Both the position numbers and the translations under genes were made by a program. The notes beneath the pieces are model-generated. The model made no database searches. It had not been told where the DNA came from and was given only the letters and a program-made list of their open reading frames with translations. DNA of 64,000 bases from NCBI RefSeq assembly GCF_014203895.1, contig NZ_JACHJY010000006.1, forward strand, positions 186,001-250,000, given 5' to 3'. Below are positions 39,197-47,391 of this stretch, piece by piece. Numbering within the stretch: position 1 is the first letter of the stretch; each line of letters begins with the position of its first letter. The DNA is from Streptomyces nymphaeiformis. Lineage in GTDB: Bacteria; Actinomycetota; Actinomycetes; Streptomycetales; Streptomycetaceae.

Positions 39197-40633
39197 ATGG
39201 CATCTGCATTCGAGTACGCACCGGCACCGGAGTCGCGCTCGGTCGTCGACATCGCGCCGAGCTACGGCCTGTTCATCGACGGCGAGTTCGTGGACGCCGC
39301 CGACGGCAAGGTCTTCAAGACCGTCTCCCCCGCCACCGAGGAGGTCCTCGCCGAGGTCGCCCAGGCGGGCGCCGAGGACGTCGACCGCGCGGTGAAGGCG
39401 GCCCGCAAGGCCTTCGAGAAGTGGTCGGCGCTGCCCGGTTCCGAGCGCGCCAAGTACCTCTTCCGGATCGCCCGGATCATCCAGGAGCGCAGCCGCGAGC
39501 TGGCCGTCCTGGAGACCCTGGACAACGGCAAGCCGATCAAGGAGACCCGCGACGCGGACCTCCCCCTGGTCGCCGCGCACTTCTTCTACTACGCGGGCTG
39601 GGCCGACAAGCTCGACCACGCCGGTTACGGCGCGAACCCGCGCCCGCTGGGCGTGGCCGGCCAGGTCATCCCGTGGAACTTCCCGCTGCTCATGCTGGCG
39701 TGGAAGATCGCCCCGGCGCTCGCGACCGGCAACACGGTCGTCCTGAAGCCGGCCGAGACGACCCCGCTCTCCGCCCTGTTCTTCGCGGACATCTGCCGCC
39801 AGGCCGGGCTGCCGAAGGGCGTCGTCAACATCCTTCCGGGGTACGGCGCCACGGGCGCGGCCCTGGTCGAGCACCCGGACGTGAACAAGGTCGCCTTCAC
39901 CGGTTCGACCGCCGTCGGCAAGGCCATCGCGCGCTCGGTCGCCGGCACGGACAAGAAGGTGACCCTGGAGCTGGGCGGCAAGGGCGCCAACATCGTCTTC
40001 GACGACGCGCCCATCGACCAGGCCGTCGAGGGCATCGTCAACGGCATCTTCTTCAACCAGGGCCAGGTCTGCTGCGCGGGCTCCCGCCTCCTGGTCCAGG
40101 AGTCGATCCAGGACGAGCTGCTCGACTCGCTCAAGCGCCGCCTGTCGACGCTCCGCCTCGGCGACCCGCTCGACAAGAACACCGACATCGGCGCCATCAA
40201 CTCCTCCGAGCAGCTGGCCCGCATCACCTCGCTGGTGGACGAGGGCGAGGCGGAGGGCGCCGAGCGCTGGACCGCCGCGTGCGAGATCCCGTCGGCCGGT
40301 TACTGGTTCGCCCCGACGCTCTTCACGAACGTCACGCAGGCGCACCGGATCGCCCGCGACGAGATCTTCGGCCCCGTCCTGTCGGTGCTGTCGTTCCGTA
40401 CGCCCGACGAGGCCGTCGCGAAGGCCAACAACAGCCAGTACGGCCTGTCGGCCGGCATCTGGACGGAGAAGGGCTCCCGCATCCTCGCGGTCGCCAACAA
40501 GCTCCGGGCCGGCGTCGTCTGGGCCAACACGTTCAACAAGTTCGACCCGACCTCGCCCTTCGGCGGCTACAAGGAGTCGGGCTTCGGCCGCGAGGGCGGC
40601 CGCCACGGCCTGGAGGGCTACCTCGATGTCTGA
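39197..40633 (+). CDS. NAD(P)-dependent aldehyde dehydrogenase
   Basis: 478 residues, full length. Blocks: YGLFIDGEFVDAADG, VIPWNFPLLMLAWKIAPALA, the catalytic glutamate in VTLELGGKGANIVF, catalytic cysteine in FNQGQVCCAGSRLLV, and GIFGPVLSV-type EIFGPVLSVLSF. Co-transcribed with deoC. Oxidation of the acetaldehyde from deoC, or of a related aldehyde, is likely. It overlaps the next gene, a second aldehyde dehydrogenase-like protein, by eight bases (ATGTCTGA). Confidence 0.94.
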   Translation: MASAFEYAPAPESRSVVDIAPSYGLFIDGEFVDAADGKVFKTVSPATEEVLAEVAQAGAEDVDRAVKAARKAFEKWSALPGSERAKYLFRIARIIQERSRELAVLETLDNGKPIKETRDADLPLVAAHFFYYAGWADKLDHAGYGANPRPLGVAGQVIPWNFPLLMLAWKIAPALATGNTVVLKPAETTPLSALFFADICRQAGLPKGVVNILPGYGATGAALVEHPDVNKVAFTGSTAVGKAIARSVAGTDKKVTLELGGKGANIVFDDAPIDQAVEGIVNGIFFNQGQVCCAGSRLLVQESIQDELLDSLKRRLSTLRLGDPLDKNTDIGAINSSEQLARITSLVDEGEAEGAERWTAACEIPSAGYWFAPTLFTNVTQAHRIARDEIFGPVLSVLSFRTPDEAVAKANNSQYGLSAGIWTEKGSRILAVANKLRAGVVWANTFNKFDPTSPFGGYKESGFGREGGRHGLEGYLDV

Positions 40634-41519
40634 GTCGACCCGTCTGAACGTCTTCAAGACCTACAAGCTGTACGTCGGGGGCAAGTTCCCCCGCTCCGAG
40701 AGCGGCCGGGTGTACGAGGTGACGGACTCGAAGGGCAAGTGGCTGGCGAACGCGCCGCTCTCCTCCCGCAAGGACGCCCGTGACGCGGTCGTCGCCGCGC
40801 GCAAGGCCTTCGGCGGCTGGGCGGGCGCGACCGCGTACAACCGCGGCCAGATCCTCTACCGCGTCGCCGAGATGCTGGAGGGCCGCCGGGACCAGTTCGT
40901 CCGCGAGGTCGGCGAGGCCGAGGGCCTGTCGAAGTCGAAGGCGGCCGCGGTCGTCGACGCGGCGATCGACCGCTGGGTCTGGTACGCGGGCTGGACCGAC
41001 AAGATCGCCCAGGTCGTGGGCGGCGCGAACCCGGTCGCGGGCCCGTACTTCAACCTGTCGACCCCGGAGCCGACGGGCGTCGTGACGATCGTGGCCCCGC
41101 AGGACTCGTCCTTCCTGGGCCTGGTCTCGGTGATCGCCCCGGTGATCGCGACGGGCAACACGGCCGTCGTCATCGCCAGCGAGAAGTCCCCGCTCCCGGC
41201 ACTCTCGCTCGGCGAGGTCCTGGCCACCTCCGACCTGCCCGGCGGCGTGGTCAACATCCTCTCCGGCAAGGCCTCCGAGATGGGCCCGCACCTCGCGGCC
41301 CACCAGGACGTCAACGCGATCGACCTGACGGGCGCGACCGACGGCGGCCTCGCCCGCGACCTGGAGATCGCGGCGGCGGACAACCTGAAGCGCGTCCTGC
41401 GCCCCCGTACCGAGGACTTCGCGGAGTCCCCGGGCACGGACCGCATGACCGCGTTCCTGGAGACGAAGACGGTCTGGCACCCGACGGGTTCGCTGGGCGC
41501 GAGCGGCTCCTCGTACTAG
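40626..41519 (+). CDS. Short aldehyde dehydrogenase-like protein lacking the catalytic half
   Basis: 297 residues. It aligns with the NAD-binding half of aldehyde dehydrogenases (YKLYVGGKFPRSESGRVYEV, TGVVTIVAPQDSSFLGLVSV, GGVVNILSGKASEMGPHLAA) but stops before the catalytic cysteine region. The end (RTEDFAESPGTDRMTAFLET, VWHPTGSLGAS) replaces it. Since the reading frame is clean and codons are normal, this is a designed short form, not a frameshift. Its ATG overlaps the stop of the active enzyme, so translation is coupled. A partner or regulatory subunit is plausible. Confidence 0.88.
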   Translation: MSESTRLNVFKTYKLYVGGKFPRSESGRVYEVTDSKGKWLANAPLSSRKDARDAVVAARKAFGGWAGATAYNRGQILYRVAEMLEGRRDQFVREVGEAEGLSKSKAAAVVDAAIDRWVWYAGWTDKIAQVVGGANPVAGPYFNLSTPEPTGVVTIVAPQDSSFLGLVSVIAPVIATGNTAVVIASEKSPLPALSLGEVLATSDLPGGVVNILSGKASEMGPHLAAHQDVNAIDLTGATDGGLARDLEIAAADNLKRVLRPRTEDFAESPGTDRMTAFLETKTVWHPTGSLGASGSSY

Positions 41520-41530
41520 ACGGCCGCCGC

Positions 41531-41575
41531 ACGGAACGGCCCCCGGGCAGCAGCACTGCCCGGGGGCCGTTCCGT
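41531..41575. terminator. Bidirectional terminator hairpin
   Basis: A perfect 20-bp stem, starting ACGGAACGGCC, with the 5-base loop CAGCA. It lies between the deoC-operon end and the converging TetR gene. Confidence 0.9.
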
Positions 41576-42312
41576 CATTCCCCGGCGCGCCCGATCAGCC
41601 CGGCGACCCCGTCGAGGACGCACTCCAGGCCCGTCTCGAACTGCCAGCCCGCGTCGTCCTTGCGCGCCGCCCCCTGCACGTACCGCAGATACGTGGGGTA
41701 GCGCCCGGTCCCGAGCAGGTAGGTCATCTGGGGGGCGAGGGCCCGCCGGGTGTCGTCGCCGCTCTCCCAGCCCTGCTCCTTCATGTACTGGGCGAGGGCG
41801 ACCTCCGACTGCACGGCCCCCTGCACGTACGAGGCCACCGCGCGGAACGCGGCCATCATGGTGTCGGCGTCGAGGCCGAGACCGTCGAGCGAGGCGAGCT
41901 GGCGTTCGACCGCCGCCATCCGGGCCGGGGTGAGGGCGAGGAGCGGGACCGGCAGCTGGGTGAGCCAGGGGTGGCGCAGCATCCCGTCGCGGGTGCGGTG
42001 GGCGTGCGTCCGCAAGGTCTCCCGCCAGCCTTCCGTCGCGTCCGGGGGCTCCAGTTCCGCCGAGACCTCGTCGACCATGAGCGCCCACAGCTCGTCCTTG
42101 CCGGCGACGTGCCGGTACGCGGCCATGGGCGCGACGCCGAGCTCGGTGGCGATGCGACGCATGGTGACGGCGCCGAAGCCCTCCCGGTCGGCGATCCCGA
42201 TCGCGACGGCGGCGATCCGGCGCGGGGTGAGGGACGCGCGGGGTGTGCCCGCGGGCCGGTCGAGCCGCTCCCACAGCGAGATCCCGTCCGCCGTCTCGTT
42301 CTTCTTCGCCAC
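41575..42312 (-). CDS. TetR family transcriptional regulator (TetR-C-type)
   Basis: 245 residues. Helix-turn-helix at residues 25-60 (TPRRIAAVAIGIADREGFGA, VTMRRIATELGVAPMAAYRH), followed by the long ligand domain typical of TetR-C proteins (EGWRETLRTHAHRTRDGMLR, FRAVASYVQGAVQSEVALAQ). GTG 42312 has GGGAGG eight bases upstream. It diverges from the FMN-reductase/MFS pair and a 36-bp palindrome lies between, so it likely represses both sides. Confidence 0.9.
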   Translation of the reverse strand: MAKKNETADGISLWERLDRPAGTPRASLTPRRIAAVAIGIADREGFGAVTMRRIATELGVAPMAAYRHVAGKDELWALMVDEVSAELEPPDATEGWRETLRTHAHRTRDGMLRHPWLTQLPVPLLALTPARMAAVERQLASLDGLGLDADTMMAAFRAVASYVQGAVQSEVALAQYMKEQGWESGDDTRRALAPQMTYLLGTGRYPTYLRYVQGAARKDDAGWQFETGLECVLDGVAGLIGRAGE

Positions 42313-42371
42313 TTCTCGACCTCCCTTGGATTGCGTACATCGTATGCGTTGTGGACGACGTACACATCGGC

Positions 42372-42407
42372 GTGTACGTTGTACACCAGTCGGCGTACAA
42401 CGTACAC
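42372..42407. promoter_or_regulatory. TetR operator, 13-bp perfect arms
   Basis: GTGTACGTTGTAC and GTACAACGTACAC are exact complements separated by 10 bases. It lies 60 bases from the TetR start and 26 bases before the FMN-reductase start. GTAC-containing strings continue leftwards (GTACACATCGGCGTG), possibly a second weaker site. Confidence 0.65.
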
Positions 42408-42432
42408 ACGCCACCGTTTCCCAGGGGGATCC

Positions 42433-43023
42433 ATGTCCGCTCCGCTCCGCGTCGCCGTGCTCCAGGGCTCCACCCGGGAGGGCCGCGTCGGCCCGACCGT
42501 CGCGAACTGGGTGCGCACCCACGTCACCGAACGCCCCGACATGACCGCCGACCTGATCGACCTCGCCGAGACCCCGCTGCCCACGACCTTCCCGCACCTC
42601 GGCCAGGCCCCCGCCGACGAGGCCGACCGGGCCCTCCTGCGCGCGGTGTCCCCGCGTCTCGCCGACGCCGACGCCTTCGTCGTCATCGCCCCCGAGTACA
42701 ACCACAGCTACCCGGCCTCCCTGAAGAACGCGATCGACTGGCACCACAAGGAGTGGCACGCCAAGCCCGTCGCCTTCGTCTCCTACGGCGGCTTCTCCGG
42801 CGGCCTGCGCGCCGTCGAGCACCTGCGCGGCGTCTTCGCCGAACTGCACGCCGTCACCCTCCGCGACTCCGTCGGACTCGCCGGCGTCTGGGCCCAGTTC
42901 GACGCCGAGGGCAACGCCGTCGACCCCGCGGCCGACACCGCCGCCAAGACCATGCTCGACCGGCTCGCCTGGTGGGGCGAGGCCCTCCGCACCGCCCGCG
43001 CCACCACGCCGTACGCGGCCTGA
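42433..43023 (+). CDS. NADPH-dependent FMN reductase-like flavoprotein
   Basis: 196 residues of the flavodoxin-like family. FMN phosphate loop: VAVLQGSTREGRVGPTVANW. The signature FVVIAPEYNHSYPASLKNAID with KPVAFVSYGGFSGGLRAVEH is typical of azoreductase/quinone reductases. CAGGGGGA precedes the ATG. It sits between a TetR regulator and an MFS exporter, fitting reduction then export of a quinone- or nitro-like compound. Confidence 0.92.
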   Translation: MSAPLRVAVLQGSTREGRVGPTVANWVRTHVTERPDMTADLIDLAETPLPTTFPHLGQAPADEADRALLRAVSPRLADADAFVVIAPEYNHSYPASLKNAIDWHHKEWHAKPVAFVSYGGFSGGLRAVEHLRGVFAELHAVTLRDSVGLAGVWAQFDAEGNAVDPAADTAAKTMLDRLAWWGEALRTARATTPYAA

Positions 43024-43036
43024 GCGGGCACGGACC

Positions 43037-44575
43037 ATGACGACCACCGCCACGCCCGGAACCACCGCCCCGCCGCCCGCCACGGCGCGCCTGCCCTACC
43101 CGGGCATCGCCGGCCTCATGCTCGGCATCGTCCTCGGCACCCTCGACGGCACCGTCGTCGGCACCGCGCTCCCCACCATCGTGGGCGAACTCGGCGGCCT
43201 CGACCGGCTGTCCTGGGTGGTCACCGCCTATCTCCTCACCGCGGCCGTCGCCACCCCCCTCTGGGGCAAGTGCGGCGACCTGTACGGCCGCAAGGGCGCC
43301 TACCTCGCCGCCGTCGCCGTCTTCCTCGCCGGATCGGTCCTCTCCGGCCTCGCGCAGACCATGGACCAGCTCATCGCCTTCCGCGCCCTCCAGGGCGTCG
43401 GCGCCGGCGGCCTGATGGTCGGCGCCTTCGCCCTCATCGGCACGCTGGTCTCCCCCGAGGACAGCCCCAAGGTCCAGGCGGCCACCGGGGCCGTGCTGCC
43501 GGTCGCCTTCGCCGGCGGCCCGCTCATCGGCGGCCTCCTCACCGACCACGCCGACTGGCGCTGGGCCTTCTACGTCAACGTGCCCGTCGGCCTCGCCGCC
43601 CTGCTGCTCGTCTCCCTCGGCATGACGGTGCGCACCCCCCGCGTCCGCGCCCGGATCGACTGGGCGGGCGCCCTCCTGCTCACCACCGGGATCCTCGCCC
43701 TCACCCTGCTCGCCACCTGGGGCGGACGGACGCACTCCTGGACGTCACCGGCCGTCCTCGCCCTCGGCGCGGTCGGCGCGGCCTCCCTCGCCGCCTTCGT
43801 CCTGGTCGAGCGGCGCGCGGAGGAGCCCGTCATCCCGCCCCGGCTCTTCCGCAGCCGCAACTTCGCCCTCGCCCAGCTCCTCAGCTTCCTGGTCGGCGCG
43901 GGCATGCTCACCGCCATGAACTACCTGCCGCAGTACCTGCAGTTCGTCCGCGGCCGGTCGTCCACGGCCAGCGGCCTGCTGCTGCTTCCGCTGATGCTCG
44001 GCATGGTCGCCGTCCAGCTGGCCACCGGCCGGCTCATCGCCCGCACCGGCCGCTACCGGCACTACCCGATCCTCGGCGGTGCGCTGATGACCGCGGGCGC
44101 GCTCCTCCTGCTGCTGCTCGACGTGGACACCCCCACGGCCCTCGCCTCGGCGCTCACCGTGGTCCTCGGCGCCGGCATGGGCTTCCTGATGCAGTCGACG
44201 ATGCTGATCACGATGTACAGCGCGGAGCCGCGCGACATGGGCGCGGCGAGCGGCACGGTCGTGCTCGTGCGCACCATCGGCGGTTCGCTCGGCGTGGCCG
44301 CGCTCGGCGCGGTGTTCACGTCGCGGCTGACGGGGACGGACCCCGGCCTGACGCCGGCGCAGGCGGCCGTCCTTCCCGCGCCGGTACGGGAGGCCTTCCG
44401 GGCGGCGGTGACGAGCGGCGTCCACGGGGTCCTGCTCGGCACGGCCGTGCTCGCCGCGCTCGCCTTCGCCGCCGCCTGGTACGTACGGGAGATCCCGCTG
44501 CGGCGGCCTACGGAAGAAGCCCCCGCGTCAGACCGCCGACCACCGGCAGATCGGCCGCGGCGCCGCCCTTCGTGA
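43037..44575 (+). CDS. MFS efflux transporter (DHA2, 14 membrane spans)
   Basis: 512 residues with 14 hydrophobic segments. Signature GLMLGIVLGTLDGTVVGTAL, loop GKCGDLYGRKGAYLAAVAVF, and motif C-like GAVLPVAFAGGPLIGGLL. Family: EmrB/QacA drug:H+ antiporters. Thirteen bases after the flavoprotein stop, so co-transcribed. Its last 68 bases overlap the 3' end of the minus-strand gene at 44508. Confidence 0.93.
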   Translation: MTTTATPGTTAPPPATARLPYPGIAGLMLGIVLGTLDGTVVGTALPTIVGELGGLDRLSWVVTAYLLTAAVATPLWGKCGDLYGRKGAYLAAVAVFLAGSVLSGLAQTMDQLIAFRALQGVGAGGLMVGAFALIGTLVSPEDSPKVQAATGAVLPVAFAGGPLIGGLLTDHADWRWAFYVNVPVGLAALLLVSLGMTVRTPRVRARIDWAGALLLTTGILALTLLATWGGRTHSWTSPAVLALGAVGAASLAAFVLVERRAEEPVIPPRLFRSRNFALAQLLSFLVGAGMLTAMNYLPQYLQFVRGRSSTASGLLLLPLMLGMVAVQLATGRLIARTGRYRHYPILGGALMTAGALLLLLLDVDTPTALASALTVVLGAGMGFLMQSTMLITMYSAEPRDMGAASGTVVLVRTIGGSLGVAALGAVFTSRLTGTDPGLTPAQAAVLPAPVREAFRAAVTSGVHGVLLGTAVLAALAFAAAWYVREIPLRRPTEEAPASDRRPPADRPRRRPS

Positions 44576-44906
44576 CGTGGTCGGTCACCAGGTTCGTGCC
44601 GACCGGCTTGAAGTCGGCGACCTGGGTGCCGAGGCCGTTGTCCAGGGGGTCGACGCCCGTGTTGGCCAGCGGGTCGAGCTGAAGCCGGGTCAGCGGGCCC
44701 ACGCCGTGGGCGACACCGTCGAGCGCCCCCGCCCCGGCCGCGCCGGCGTCCGTCCTGGTCAGCGAGTCGACGGGCAGCGGCACGGGGGCGGCGGCCTGGG
44801 CCGCGGCACCGGCGCCGAGCACCGCGGCGCCCGCCGCCGTGACGCCGAGACCGGCCCTCAGCAGGGCGCTGCGGCGGGAGGTCCGGGGTTGTGCGTGACG
44901 CGCCAT
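44508..44906 (-). CDS. Secreted small protein, paralogue-like to 50478
   Basis: 132 residues. Twin-arginine-style front (RHAQPRTSRRSALLRAGLGV) and signal helix, cleavage near AQAA. The mature part is a string of Leu/Pro/Gly/Asp segments (PLPVDSLTRTDAGAAGAGAL, GVDPLDNGLGTQVADFKPVG, DLPVVGGLTRGLLP). I know no function. The segment style recurs in the protein at 50478. AAGGAT precedes ATG 44906. Confidence 0.75.
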   Translation of the reverse strand: MARHAQPRTSRRSALLRAGLGVTAAGAAVLGAGAAAQAAAPVPLPVDSLTRTDAGAAGAGALDGVAHGVGPLTRLQLDPLANTGVDPLDNGLGTQVADFKPVGTNLVTDHVTKGGAAADLPVVGGLTRGLLP

Positions 44907-45024
44907 GGAGATCCTTCCAAGGGGTGAGCGGGCGGGCACCGACAGTAGTCGAGGTGTGATGCTCGATACCAACGGCCTTCCTCGGTGGTCCCCTGGACGG
45001 GGGAATGCCTCACACTGGTGTTCC

Positions 45025-45648
45025 GTGAGTTCCCAACCGATCCCGACCCGGGTCGTCCTGCTCGCGGGCCCCTCCGGCTCCGGCAAGTCGTCCCTCGCCG
45101 CCGTCACCGGCCTCCCTGTCCTGCGCCTCGACGATTTCTACAAGGAGGGCGACGACCCGTCGCTCCCGCTCGTCGACGGCAGCACGGACATCGACTGGGA
45201 CTCCCCAGGGTCCTGGGACGCGGACGCCGCCGTCGCCGCGATCGTCGAACTGTGCCGTACGGGACGGACCGACGTCCCCGTGTACGACATCGCCACCAGC
45301 TCGCGGGTGGACCGCGAGCCGCTCGACATCGCGCGGACCCCGCTCTTCGTGGCGGAGGGCATCTTCGCGGCCGAGATCGTGACCCGCTGCCGTGACCTCG
45401 ACGTCCTCGCCGACGCGCTGTGCCTGCGCGGCCGGCCGTCGACGACGTTCCGCCGCCGGCTCGTCCGCGACCTGCGCGAGGGCCGCAAGTCCGTCCCGTT
45501 CCTGCTGCGCCGCGGCTGGCGCCTGATGCGCGCGGAACGCGCGATCGTCGCCCGCCAGACGGCCCTGGGCGCCCACCCCTGCGCCGGACCGGAGGCCCTG
45601 GGCCGCCTGGCCGCCGCGGCGGCCGGCCGGCACCGCACGCCGGTCTAG
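45025..45648 (+). CDS. Uridine kinase-like P-loop kinase
   Basis: 207 residues. Walker A: LLAGPSGSGKSSLAAV. The acidic substrate block LDDFYKEGDD and TDIDWDSPGSWDADA correspond to the uridine/phosphoribulokinase family. VPVYDIATSSRVDREPLDI and GIFAAEIVTRCRDLDVLADA follow. It likely phosphorylates a nucleoside such as uridine, linking to the salvage genes elsewhere in the window. GTG 45025 begins the domain. Confidence 0.88.
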   Translation: MSSQPIPTRVVLLAGPSGSGKSSLAAVTGLPVLRLDDFYKEGDDPSLPLVDGSTDIDWDSPGSWDADAAVAAIVELCRTGRTDVPVYDIATSSRVDREPLDIARTPLFVAEGIFAAEIVTRCRDLDVLADALCLRGRPSTTFRRRLVRDLREGRKSVPFLLRRGWRLMRAERAIVARQTALGAHPCAGPEALGRLAAAAAGRHRTPV

Positions 45649-45674
45649 GCCGGATCCACCCGTACCGCACACGC

Positions 45675-45722
45675 ACGAAGCGGGTCGTACGAGACCCCCC
45701 GGACTCGTACGACCCGCTTCGT
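45675..45722. terminator. Bidirectional terminator hairpin
   Basis: A perfect 19-bp stem (ACGAAGCGGGTCGTACGAG with its complement) and a 10-base loop, between the ends of the kinase gene and sigQ. Confidence 0.85.
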
Positions 45723-45815
45723 GTTCCCCGTACCCCCGTACGGTTCCCCCGTGTTCCCCCGTTCCCCCGAGCGCCCCGTTTCCCCCGTGGCGCCCGCGGG
45801 GCCGTTCCCCCCCGA
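45723..45815 (-). repeat. G-quadruplex-prone array just downstream of sigQ
   Basis: On the minus strand (the sigQ mRNA strand) eight runs of four or more G follow the sigQ stop. Seven of them are separated by loops of 3-8 bases such as AAAC, CGCTC, AAC, AACAC, AACCGTAC and TAC; the first is farther off. On the plus strand it reads as irregular GTTCCCCCGT repeats. Confidence 0.65.
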
Positions 45816-45818
45816 CCT

Positions 45819-46544
45819 TCAGGCCACCAGCTCGCCGAAGGACTCCTCCTCGTCACGGCCGAAGCTCAGCACCTCGTCCTCGCGCATGCGCCGCAGCGAA
45901 CGCCAGATGCTCGACTTCACCGTGCCGACACTGATGTCCAGGATCTCCGCGATCTCCGGATCGGTCCGGCCCTCGTAGTAGCGCAGCACCAGCATCGTCC
46001 GCTGGAGCTCGGGCAGGCGGGCCAGGGCCTGCCACAGGACCGCGCGCAGCTCCGTACCCCGCATCGCGTCCGTCTCGCCGACCGTCTCCGGCAGCTCCTC
46101 GGTCGGGTACTCGTTGAGCTTGCGCCGGCGCCAGGCGCTGATGTGCAGGTTCGTCATGGTGCGACGCAGGTAACCGCCGACGGCGGCCTTGTCGCTGATC
46201 CGGTCCCAGGCGCGGTACGTGGAGAACAGCGCGCTCTGGAGCAGGTCCTCGGCCTCGAAACGGTCACCGGTCAGGTGGTAGGCGGTGGCGTACAGGGAGG
46301 CACGACGCTCCTGGACGTAAGCCGTGAACTCGGCTTCCGAACAGCCCGTGCGCTCCCCCGTGACCTCCCCGTACGCCGCTCCCCCGTCAGCAACGGCCAC
46401 CATGTGAGGCGCCTTGCGCTGACGCCCGACGGTACGAACGCACCCCCGTCCGTTCGTGACACCGCCGGACTTCTCGTTGCTCCGCACGACGTCGTGGAGA
46501 CGCGTGACAACTGCGCTTGAGGTGGTGCTGTGCAGTGCGTTCAT
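45819..46544 (-). CDS. sigQ: RNA polymerase ECF sigma factor SigQ (SigE family)
   Basis: 241 residues. Sigma region 2: AYVQERRASLYATAYHLTGD, FEAEDLLQSALFSTYRAWDR. Region 4: LARLPELQRTMLVLRYYEGR, TDPEIAEILDISVGTVKSSI. The first 70 residues are a non-conserved extension (MNALHSTTSSAVVTRLHDVV). Divergent from afsQ1 in the arrangement known from S. coelicolor, where AfsQ1 activates sigQ and SigQ opposes AfsQ control of antibiotic production. Start ATG 46544 follows a GGGGGG run. Confidence 0.94.
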   Translation of the reverse strand: MNALHSTTSSAVVTRLHDVVRSNEKSGGVTNGRGCVRTVGRQRKAPHMVAVADGGAAYGEVTGERTGCSEAEFTAYVQERRASLYATAYHLTGDRFEAEDLLQSALFSTYRAWDRISDKAAVGGYLRRTMTNLHISAWRRRKLNEYPTEELPETVGETDAMRGTELRAVLWQALARLPELQRTMLVLRYYEGRTDPEIAEILDISVGTVKSSIWRSLRRMREDEVLSFGRDEEESFGELVA

Positions 46545-46629
46545 CTCGCGCCCCCCGTCGGTTGGAGTGTGTTTCGGTCCGTGTGCCAAGAAGCTTGCCC
46601 GCCGGACTTCATGGCGTTGTCCGCCGACT

Positions 46630-46645
46630 GTCACAGCCGTGTCAC
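46630..46645 (+). promoter_or_regulatory. AfsQ1 box in the sigQ-afsQ1 intergenic region
   Basis: GTCAC-AGCCGT-GTCAC matches the AfsQ1 operator GTNAC-N6-GTNAC exactly. It lies 86 bases from the sigQ start and 69 bases before afsQ1, so phosphorylated AfsQ1 can act on both. Confidence 0.75.
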
Positions 46646-46713
46646 AGGGGACGGAACAGAAGCGAGTCGATGAGCGGTCGATCTCGGACGGCCCCATGGG
46701 CCAGAATGACGAC

Positions 46714-47391
46714 GTGCCTTTTCTGCTGCTGATCGAGGACGACGACGCCATCCGCACGGCCCTCGAACTCTCCCTGTCCCGGCAGGGTCACCGGGTGGCC
46801 ACCGCCGCGACGGGTGAGGACGGCCTCCAGCTGCTGCGTGAGCAGCGGCCGGACCTGGTCGTGCTCGACGTCATGCTGCCCGGCATCGACGGTTTCGAGG
46901 TCTGCCGGCGCATCCGCCGGACCGACCAGTTGCCGATCATCCTGCTGACCGCGCGCAGCGACGACATCGACGTGGTCGTCGGCCTCGAGTCCGGCGCCGA
47001 CGACTACGTCGTGAAGCCGGTGCAGGGGCGGGTGCTCGACGCCCGCATCCGGGCCGTGCTGCGGCGCGGGGAGCGCGAGGCGACGGACTCGGCGACGTAC
47101 GGCTCGCTGGTGATCGACCGTTCGGCGATGACGGTCACCAAGAACGGCGAGGACCTCCAGCTCACCCCGACCGAGCTGCGGCTGCTCCTGGAGCTGAGCC
47201 GGCGGCCCGGACAGGCGCTGTCCCGGCAGCAGTTGCTGCGGCTCGTGTGGGAGCACGACTACCTGGGCGACTCGCGGCTCGTCGACGCCTGTGTGCAGCG
47301 GCTGCGCGCCAAGGTGGAGGACGTGCCGTCCTCGCCGACCCTGATCCGTACGGTGCGTGGCGTCGGTTACCGGCTGGACGTTCCTGCGTGA
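46714..47391 (+). CDS. afsQ1: Two-component response regulator AfsQ1
   Basis: 225 residues, exactly the known length. OmpR type: receiver domain with acidic pocket LLLIEDDDAIRT, phosphorylation site Asp52 in VVLDVMLPGIDG, and Lys in DDYVVKPVQG. Winged helix in the C-terminus (LQLTPTELRLLLELSRRPGQ, LVDACVQRLRAKVEDV). AfsQ1 controls antibiotic production and nitrogen and phosphate responses in Streptomyces. GTG 46714 is the start; GTGA overlap with afsQ2. Confidence 0.97.
   Translation: MPFLLLIEDDDAIRTALELSLSRQGHRVATAATGEDGLQLLREQRPDLVVLDVMLPGIDGFEVCRRIRRTDQLPIILLTARSDDIDVVVGLESGADDYVVKPVQGRVLDARIRAVLRRGEREATDSATYGSLVIDRSAMTVTKNGEDLQLTPTELRLLLELSRRPGQALSRQQLLRLVWEHDYLGDSRLVDACVQRLRAKVEDVPSSPTLIRTVRGVGYRLDVPA

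Noticed and set aside
40626..41519. Frameshifted full-length aldehyde dehydrogenase
   Set aside because: No catalytic C-terminal half is found in the other frames downstream before the 41531 terminator and the converging TetR gene.
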